Assembly (NCBI GenBank): GCA_902594005.1
Contig: CACJKN010000013.1
Location: 1-34,756 of the forward strand
Direction of reading: 5' to 3'
Length of the DNA: 34,756 bases
Origin: an uncultured SAR86 cluster bacterium
GTDB lineage: Bacteria; Pseudomonadota; Gammaproteobacteria; Magnimaribacterales; D2472
Both the position numbers and the translations under genes were made by a program. This document shows positions 29,577 through 34,756 of the stretch, piece by piece. Under the pieces are notes generated by a model. The model saw only the letters and a program-made list of their open reading frames with translations. It searched no databases and had not been told where the DNA came from. The stretch's first letter is position 1. The number at the start of each line of letters is the position of its first letter.

Positions 29577-32159
29577 TTAAAAATTATATTCCAGATTTAG
29601 ATTAACAAGTCTTCCACGAGGATCATGAACTCTTGTATCAAAGCTGAAATCGGGAGCATCATACAATCTAGGAGCAGATTCATCCAGCGCATTAATTATC
29701 GCAATACCAAAATTGATATTACCCTCATCAATATCTATTGATCTTCTAGCTGAGATATCAAACACCAAAAAGGAATCAACTTTATTTTCGTATCCTAGAC
29801 TTGCTCCAAGACCTGTAATAGGTCGCTCGTTGGTATATCCATCTACATATCTAGTAATTAAGCTCAAAAGATAACCATTGTGCTCCCAGTCCATAAAAGC
29901 ATTCAGACGTTTTTTTGGAAGAGAATGGGTATGAGAATCGTAATTAAATTTACCAACCCTGTTAGTCATCTTTGATAAGCCATCTGCAGTAATTTGCGGT
30001 GTCAAGAATTCATCAAATATAGTTCCTTTAACTCTTAGACTTATCGGCGAGTAATTATTTAACTCAAATACATAGTCAAATTGAAAGTCTGTACCACTTA
30101 TCTTTGTATTTTCTTCATTGAAATATGTCGTTGTCACACCAATGAGATCACCAAATTCATTTCTTGTGATACTTGGGCCAAAGGGATCTTGAGTTAACAG
30201 TGCTTGAGCGCTTTCAACTTCAATACGATCATCGTAATCAACTTCCCAATAATCGATTGAAAGCTTATAACTGTCTTTTTGGAAAATTAATCCAAAATTT
30301 TGATTAGATGATGTAGAAGGTTTTAAGTCAGGATTACCGATCGAAGCTTGCCTAACAAATACTGAGTCATCGATATCTCTTACGCTACCAAGATTAATTT
30401 GGCTAGAAAACATTTGAGCCATAGATGGGGCTGAAAATGCACTTCCCCTTGAGAATCTTAACGTCAAAGAATCATTAAATTGGTATTTCATTGATAGTTT
30501 TGGGTCGAATGATGATTCGTTTTTCATCTCCTCGTAACGTCCTGCAATTCTGATATCAAGTGCTTCAAGAAATCTCCTTTCAGCCTCAACAAAAAGGGCC
30601 TTACCATTTCTACTTTTTGATACATTTTTGCCTCCACCAAGAAAGAAGAGGTCAGCTGTTTTGATGAGCTTTCCGTCGGCATTAAATTCAGCTCGGCTTA
30701 TTTCGTCATAAAATATATCGAGATTCTCATTATTAATTTGAAATCCATAAGCATATTTAATGTTTTTAGTTTCTGCTCTAAAAATACCATTAAGACTGAG
30801 CAGATCAGCGCTTTTATTTGATACCTCAGCACCCCTTACAAAATCTATTAGTGATTGAGAGTTTTGCGAAGAGTCAAATATATTCCACATTTCGTCTCCA
30901 TCAGGACCGCCATTTCCTTGTATTGCAGCTAAGAATCTTGAATCAATAATGTCTGGCCTATAATGGAAATTTGAGTGGTCACTTTTGGTTATCGAAATTT
31001 CAGCTTCTGTTTGATTAGCTAACTCAAAGTATGCAGTAACTCCGAAATGTTTTTGCTCGATATCTTTTGGAGAGTAGGGAGATTCGTATTCAGCTCCAAG
31101 CGGTCTTCCATACCAAACAACTGGAACATTAAATGGACTTCCACCTTCACCAGGCAGGATGCTACGAGATAGAAAAGGAAGTGCAGGGTAGGAGGGTGAT
31201 TGGGGATTATCATTTACTTTCACATTTGAAGATATATAGGTGAAATTTATATCTACTAAATTATTATCTGAATAGAGATTTATATAGTTTTTCTTATGGC
31301 TTTCATCATTTACGATATTGAATCTTTCGCCATAAAGAAACCTACAAAATGATCCATCAAGAATGCCTCCATTAGTTTCACAGTTTGGATCGGGCACGAA
31401 TGTTGTTTGATTTGGATAATCTCCAGCATAAATTCCTGATTCAACAGTATCTGGACCTAAAAGTTTAAAAGTTTTACCGAGACCACTTAACCCAAGCTCT
31501 GCTATACCGGGTACTTCCCTAGCTGAGAGAGGTGATCTTTCTAATCTGTTATGCCCAATAACATAATTAATATTTCTTAATTTCCCACCATAAAGCAATC
31601 CAATAGTTTCATCATTTTGGTCATAGTTCGAAGTAGACTGCCTTCCAGCTTTGACTCGCAAACCGTCAAACTCTCGATAGGTTATAAAATTAACAACTCC
31701 GGCAATTGCATCTGATCCATAAGTTGATGTTGCTCCTTCCTTCAATATCTCTGTTCTCTGTAAAGCTATCTCCGGGACTATATTTATATCAATATATCCT
31801 TCGCCTTCATTTGAAGGCGTTCCGGCAAATGTATGTCTTTTAGAATTAATTAATATCAGGGTTGAGGCTTGCTCAAGACCTCTTAAAGTTAGTGAGGCCA
31901 TACCTTGATCAACACCCTCCAGAGCGTTGGATTGAAATCTTGAGCCTGAACTTATATTTAAATACTTACTTATCTCGGCAACATTAGTTATATTCAATTG
32001 ATCGTATTCTTTGGAAGTTATTACCTCTATTGGAGATGAATCATCTTCTAGTACTTTGATTAGACTCCCTGTTACAACCACCTCTTCAATATCTGCTTCA
32101 ATAAGTTGAAACAAAAATATGAATGAAGTAAAAAAAGAAAGAATATATTTTTTGCTCAT
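29577..32159 (-). CDS. TonB-dependent outer membrane receptor
   Basis: An outer-membrane active transporter of about 860 residues. I place the start at the ATG at 32159, giving a signal peptide (MSKKYILSFFTSF, hydrophobic, ending near IEA-D); the in-frame ATG at 32183 adds eight residues but overlaps a TATAAT -10 element. A TonB-box-like EEVVVTGS follows the signal peptide, then the plug domain (SPIEVITSKEYDQL, SLTLRGLEQASTLILINSKR, EILKEGATSTYGSDAIAGVVNFIT) and a barrel ending in an aromatic C terminus (NLEYNF). A cysteine pair (PDPNC, 12 residues, FC) sits in an extracellular loop, as in the large Caulobacter/Xanthomonas-type receptors. Substrate is unknown. rnr follows after 24 bases. Confidence 0.93.
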   Translation of the reverse strand: MSKKYILSFFTSFIFLFQLIEADIEEVVVTGSLIKVLEDDSSPIEVITSKEYDQLNITNVAEISKYLNISSGSRFQSNALEGVDQGMASLTLRGLEQASTLILINSKRHTFAGTPSNEGEGYIDINIVPEIALQRTEILKEGATSTYGSDAIAGVVNFITYREFDGLRVKAGRQSTSNYDQNDETIGLLYGGKLRNINYVIGHNRLERSPLSAREVPGIAELGLSGLGKTFKLLGPDTVESGIYAGDYPNQTTFVPDPNCETNGGILDGSFCRFLYGERFNIVNDESHKKNYINLYSDNNLVDINFTYISSNVKVNDNPQSPSYPALPFLSRSILPGEGGSPFNVPVVWYGRPLGAEYESPYSPKDIEQKHFGVTAYFELANQTEAEISITKSDHSNFHYRPDIIDSRFLAAIQGNGGPDGDEMWNIFDSSQNSQSLIDFVRGAEVSNKSADLLSLNGIFRAETKNIKYAYGFQINNENLDIFYDEISRAEFNADGKLIKTADLFFLGGGKNVSKSRNGKALFVEAERRFLEALDIRIAGRYEEMKNESSFDPKLSMKYQFNDSLTLRFSRGSAFSAPSMAQMFSSQINLGSVRDIDDSVFVRQASIGNPDLKPSTSSNQNFGLIFQKDSYKLSIDYWEVDYDDRIEVESAQALLTQDPFGPSITRNEFGDLIGVTTTYFNEENTKISGTDFQFDYVFELNNYSPISLRVKGTIFDEFLTPQITADGLSKMTNRVGKFNYDSHTHSLPKKRLNAFMDWEHNGYLLSLITRYVDGYTNERPITGLGASLGYENKVDSFLVFDISARRSIDIDEGNINFGIAIINALDESAPRLYDAPDFSFDTRVHDPRGRLVNLNLEYNF

Positions 32160-32181
32160 TAAATTTTGTCTAGATATGAGC

Positions 32182-32187
32182 ATTATA
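32182..32187 (-). promoter_or_regulatory. Candidate -10 element of the TonB receptor gene
   Basis: TATAAT on the minus strand, 22 bases before the chosen ATG at 32159 and just after the terminator of the preceding gene. No good -35 is visible because the terminator stem occupies its place. It argues against the upstream ATG at 32183, which lies inside it. Confidence 0.4.
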
Positions 32188-32190
32188 AAT

Positions 32191-32216
32191 AAAAAAGCCC
32201 CTAAAAAGGGGCTTTT
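32191..32216 (-). terminator. Rho-independent terminator after the ZnuD-like receptor gene
   Basis: On the minus strand AAAAGCCCC, loop TTTTTA, GGGGCTTTT, then TT: a nine-pair stem with a GC core and a T-run of six, starting 17 bases after the receptor stop. The stem is symmetric and could work in either direction, but no plus-strand gene reads into it. It separates the two receptor genes into different transcripts. Confidence 0.92.
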
Positions 32217-32232
32217 AATTAATGCTTAGACC

Positions 32233-34509
32233 TTAAAAAGTTAAGTTAAACCTAATTCCATAATTCCTTCCAGGAAGAGGAACTTGATTTTTCACAAATG
32301 AAGAATGATTTCTTGCAACCTCATCAAGAAGATTATTTGCAAAAACAGAAACTCTGAGAGAGTTACCATTTAAATCAAATGTTTTTACAAGTTTTGTATC
32401 TAACATTTGATACCCCATTGTTGGAGTCTCTTCTTCAGCCACATCTGTTTGATCATCAACATCTTTAAAACTTAGATCAAAGAGATAATCGTTTGCAAAA
32501 TATTTTACTGAATAAATATTTCTTGCTGGGCTTAGTCTTGGAATGTTCATTCCATCGGCTAAAGTTCCATTAACAACATCTCTTCCAAAAGAAACCTCTA
32601 AATCACCATTATCAAGATTAAAGATTCTTCCGATTTCAAGCTCATATCCATCCAGCTCAGCATTTTGCTGCATGTAATTTGCTTCAATTAATCCTTCAGC
32701 ATGTCCATGCTCGTCATGGTCGTCGTGATCATCATCCTCACTCATAGCTCCCATGTGATCATCGTGATCATCTTCATCATGAATATCCATTAGATAAACA
32801 TAATTATCAACATCATTTCTGAATATTGTTGCAGTAGCGAAGAAGTTATCGCCCTCATAGCTAAGAGCAATATCTATGTTATTAGATGTCTCAGTTGCCA
32901 GATTTACATTTCCAGTCTCAAATCTGCCTGTTGCCAAATGTGGACCATTCATGAAAAGCTCAACAACTGATGGAGCTCGCTCAACACTTGAGTAACCAAA
33001 ATTTAGATCCCAATTATCATTGATTGGTCTACATAGATCGATTGCAAAGCTTACATTGTTTGAACTAAAGGAATAGTTTTCTGTTTCTTCCTCTTCTTCG
33101 TGCTCATCATGATCCTCGTCTTCATCATGGTGGTCTTCTTCATGATGACCAGTTACAGAACCATTAGTATCTATTTGGTCATAGCGAACACCAAAACTTA
33201 ATTCAAATAGATCAAAATCTCTTCTTGCAAAATAACCAAGAGTTAACTCTTCTCTATCAGCAGGATTCATAAAAGCTTCTTCCCCAATTATTGAGACTGT
33301 CTCATCAGAAACATTTAAAGAAACTTTTTGAGTCATGAGATCATTTGATAAATCAAAAATCATTCCATACTCTGAAGAATCATTTGTGAAAGTGGTTGGA
33401 CCCTCTTCACCATGTCCATGATCATCATGGTCTTCATCACCATGATCTTCATCACTATGATCTTCCTCAGCATGCTGCTCAGTATGAGAATAGTCTGAAT
33501 CTTGGAAGAAAAAGTCTAAGTTTTTAACTAGATCGTTATTAACTGCGACTGAACCTCGAATAGCAAATTTATCAGAGTCAGTATTTGAAAAGATTCTTTC
33601 GCCTTCATGCTCATCATGACCTTCTTCTTCATCACCATGCTCATCATCTCCATGATCATCATGTCCTTCATGACCCTCTCCATGATATGGCACTCCAAAA
33701 AGACTTTCTGAGCTTGAGAAGGAAAGACCTACATATCCCCAATCCGCAACTTTAGAAACACCAAATCTTGTTGCTTCTTGTGCAGAGTCAGAATTCTCAA
33801 GGTATCCCATATCTTCTTCATGCTCGTCATGATCTCCATCTTCGTCATGATCTTCATCTTCATCATGATGCTCTTCTTCATGCAGAATTGCACCGCTTGG
33901 AACATCATAGTTTCCGAATGAAGCATCACTATATGAGAAATATACATTCAACCCACCCAAGTTATCTTTAACAGAAAAACTTTGAGCATCTCCTGAATTT
34001 ACAGACTGAGTTTCAAGACCTAACTTAAACACTCTATCAACAACATCTTCCATCGCAATTGTATTATCAACAATGTTCACAATTCCGCCTGTAACACCAT
34101 TGGCATATAGCAATGAAGATGGACCGCGAACAACTTCTATTTGCTGAATATCATTAAGATCAACTTCATTTTTGTGATCGGCACCAATGCCAGCAACATC
34201 TCTGTTTACTAAACCGTTAGTTAAGATCTTAACTCTAGAGCCACTTAGCCCTCTGATTATTGGCTGACCAACTGCTGATCCATAATCTGCAGATGTAACA
34301 CCAACCAAAGAATCCAAAGCTTCACCTAAGCTAACAGTTCCAAGATCAGAAATATCAGAACCGCTTAAGATATGAAGTGGATCTCCAATTTCATCCTCAG
34401 TAACATTTAGTAGTGAGGCTTGAACAATAACCTCCTCGACTTCATCAGAATGTATGAAGTTTGCTGAGAATATACCTAGCATCGCTAGTATTAATAATTT
34501 ATTTTTCAT
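32233..34509 (-). CDS. znuD: TonB-dependent receptor with His/Asp/Glu-rich loops (ZnuD-like)
   Basis: A 758-residue outer-membrane receptor, probably for zinc or another divalent metal. Signal peptide at 1-21 (ending near FIHS-DE), a TonB-box-like EEVIVQAS, plug domain 40-150 (GQPIIRGLSGSRVKILTNGL, EVVRGPSSLLYANGVTGGIVNIV) and a barrel ending in phenylalanine (FNLTF). Five loops are almost pure His, Asp, Glu and Gly: residues 210-233, 276-303, 342-369, 455-477 and 576-604. Neisserial ZnuD and related receptors have His/Asp-rich loops that capture zinc, so zinc is the best guess; nickel, copper or cobalt are possible. A clear Shine-Dalgarno AGGAG precedes the ATG. A Zur box is not evident. The upstream gene, 38 bases away, is a small CxxC protein. 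Confidence 0.87.
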   Translation of the reverse strand: MKNKLLILAMLGIFSANFIHSDEVEEVIVQASLLNVTEDEIGDPLHILSGSDISDLGTVSLGEALDSLVGVTSADYGSAVGQPIIRGLSGSRVKILTNGLVNRDVAGIGADHKNEVDLNDIQQIEVVRGPSSLLYANGVTGGIVNIVDNTIAMEDVVDRVFKLGLETQSVNSGDAQSFSVKDNLGGLNVYFSYSDASFGNYDVPSGAILHEEEHHDEDEDHDEDGDHDEHEEDMGYLENSDSAQEATRFGVSKVADWGYVGLSFSSSESLFGVPYHGEGHEGHDDHGDDEHGDEEEGHDEHEGERIFSNTDSDKFAIRGSVAVNNDLVKNLDFFFQDSDYSHTEQHAEEDHSDEDHGDEDHDDHGHGEEGPTTFTNDSSEYGMIFDLSNDLMTQKVSLNVSDETVSIIGEEAFMNPADREELTLGYFARRDFDLFELSFGVRYDQIDTNGSVTGHHEEDHHDEDEDHDEHEEEEETENYSFSSNNVSFAIDLCRPINDNWDLNFGYSSVERAPSVVELFMNGPHLATGRFETGNVNLATETSNNIDIALSYEGDNFFATATIFRNDVDNYVYLMDIHDEDDHDDHMGAMSEDDDHDDHDEHGHAEGLIEANYMQQNAELDGYELEIGRIFNLDNGDLEVSFGRDVVNGTLADGMNIPRLSPARNIYSVKYFANDYLFDLSFKDVDDQTDVAEEETPTMGYQMLDTKLVKTFDLNGNSLRVSVFANNLLDEVARNHSSFVKNQVPLPGRNYGIRFNLTF
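32698..33882 (-). repeat. Five low-complexity His/Asp/Glu-coding tracts
   Basis: Within the receptor gene, five tracts (32698-32784, 33079-33147, 33403-33486, 33601-33684 and 33811-33882) consist of CAT/GAT/GAA/GAC codon mixtures. They look alike at DNA level, with recurring ATGATGAAGA-type units, and could recombine or slip with one another. Apparent antisense frames here are by-products of this composition. Confidence 0.8.
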
Positions 34510-34514
34510 GTTTA

Positions 34515-34519
34515 CTCCT
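34515..34519 (-). promoter_or_regulatory. Strong ribosome binding site of the ZnuD-like receptor
   Basis: AGGAG five bases before the ATG. Most genes in this window have no recognisable Shine-Dalgarno sequence, so this one suggests high translation. Confidence 0.75.
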
Positions 34520-34547
34520 AAAAATTTAAAATTTAAAAATCAAAAAA

Positions 34548-34756
34548 TTAAATTTTTGGTGGAGCTCTCTGATGATAATTTTTAGATAATGATTGATCAG
34601 TAAGACTCACAAGTTTAGAGCCTTCAATATCAAAATCTATAAAAGTTATATTTGTCTTAGAATTTTCTAAGTCTTGTGTTTGATTTTCTTCGCAATAATC
34701 GCAATTGATTTCAAAAGCTTCATCTTCAATTTCAAAAGCTTCTGCAATATGTTCTA
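34548..34756 (-). CDS. Small CxxC protein upstream of the receptor, C-terminal part
   Basis: The frame is open to the window edge, giving the last 68 residues of a gene whose start lies outside. It begins EHIAEAFEIEDEAF and contains INCDYCEEN with a CxxC pair, a strand-like NITFIDFDIEG, and ends NYHQRAPPKI. A terminal R-A/G-P-P motif is a mark of short secreted or membrane proteins (for example DUF2946-type) that often sit beside metal-linked TonB receptor genes, so a role in metal handling is inferred, not shown. It is on the same strand as the receptor with 38 bases between, so cotranscription is likely. The gap is AT-rich with short direct repeats of AAATTTA. Confidence 0.6.
   Translation of the reverse strand, partial: EHIAEAFEIEDEAFEINCDYCEENQTQDLENSKTNITFIDFDIEGSKLVSLTDQSLSKNYHQRAPPKI

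Noticed and set aside
32160-32183. Upstream ATG for the TonB receptor next to rnr
   Set aside because: It adds eight residues before a clean signal peptide and lies within a TATAAT element just after a terminator.
33729-33971. His-rich open frames on both strands inside the ZnuD-like receptor
   Set aside because: They arise from the repetitive CAT/GAT codon tracts; the receptor frame is long, intact and has signal peptide, plug and barrel.
34510-34547. Zur box upstream of the ZnuD-like receptor
   Set aside because: The gap is AT-rich with AAATTTA repeats but does not show the GTTATAATATAAC-type palindrome; any site may be upstream of the cut-off gene.

Overview
The window looks like a chromosomal segment of an AT-rich, streamlined marine gammaproteobacterium. 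The SAR86 clade is my best guess. The reasons are a gammaproteobacterial 16S gene, an rRNA operon whose 16S-23S spacer has no tRNA, heavily overlapping genes, and two large TonB-dependent receptors. Gene order also recalls gammaproteobacterial chromosomes: trxA-rho, bamD divergent from rluD, rnr-rlmB, and lpxC-secA close to coaE-yacG. The clade call is from recognition only; no alignment was run.

Layout. (1) 1-4905, plus strand: the end of a YejF-type ABC ATPase, then ilvD, hemB and trxA packed as one operon, then rho behind a 99-base leader. (2) 4898-7551, minus strand: tetR-rsmD-hemC-hemD, every junction overlapping, running convergently into rho. (3) 7552-7605: a compact divergent control region with two 17-bp palindromes and back-to-back sigma70-like promoters. 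(4) 7606-11665, plus strand: an RND efflux adaptor and permease. (5) 11658-12692, minus strand: a small PP0621-like protein and bamD; divergent from them is rluD. (6) 13753-16842: ilvB-ilvH-ilvC. (7) 16863-21837: the rRNA operon with promoter, boxB-like hairpin, boxA, 16S and 23S processing stems, 5S and a strong terminator. (8) 21881-23113, plus strand: a flavin reductase-like gene, coaE and yacG (yacG is a 54-codon gene with a GTG start). (9) 23101-32159, minus strand: a stand-alone ThiE/TenI-like domain, secA, lpxC, rlmB, a short rnr and a TonB receptor. (10) 32191-34756, minus strand: a terminator, a ZnuD-like metal receptor with five His/Asp/Glu-rich loops, and the end of a small CxxC protein.

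How the genes work together. ilvD here and ilvBHC 13 kb away supply three of the branched-chain amino acid steps. hemB, hemC and hemD cover three consecutive steps from 5-aminolevulinate to uroporphyrinogen III and flank rho on both strands. The TetR regulator is placed to control both the efflux pump and its own operon, which carries hemC and hemD. The envelope genes (bamD, lpxC, secA, the RND pump and the receptors) build or use the outer membrane.

Most of the window is ordinary core genome and I do not see a clearly new multi-gene system. The most unusual points are: the tetR-efflux control region that may also govern heme genes; an RNase R lacking its N-terminal RNA-binding domains directly behind a TonB receptor gene; an IlvH that is shortened and carries an insertion; a Cys-free SecA tail; a ThiE-like domain in the mutT position; and the His-rich metal receptor.
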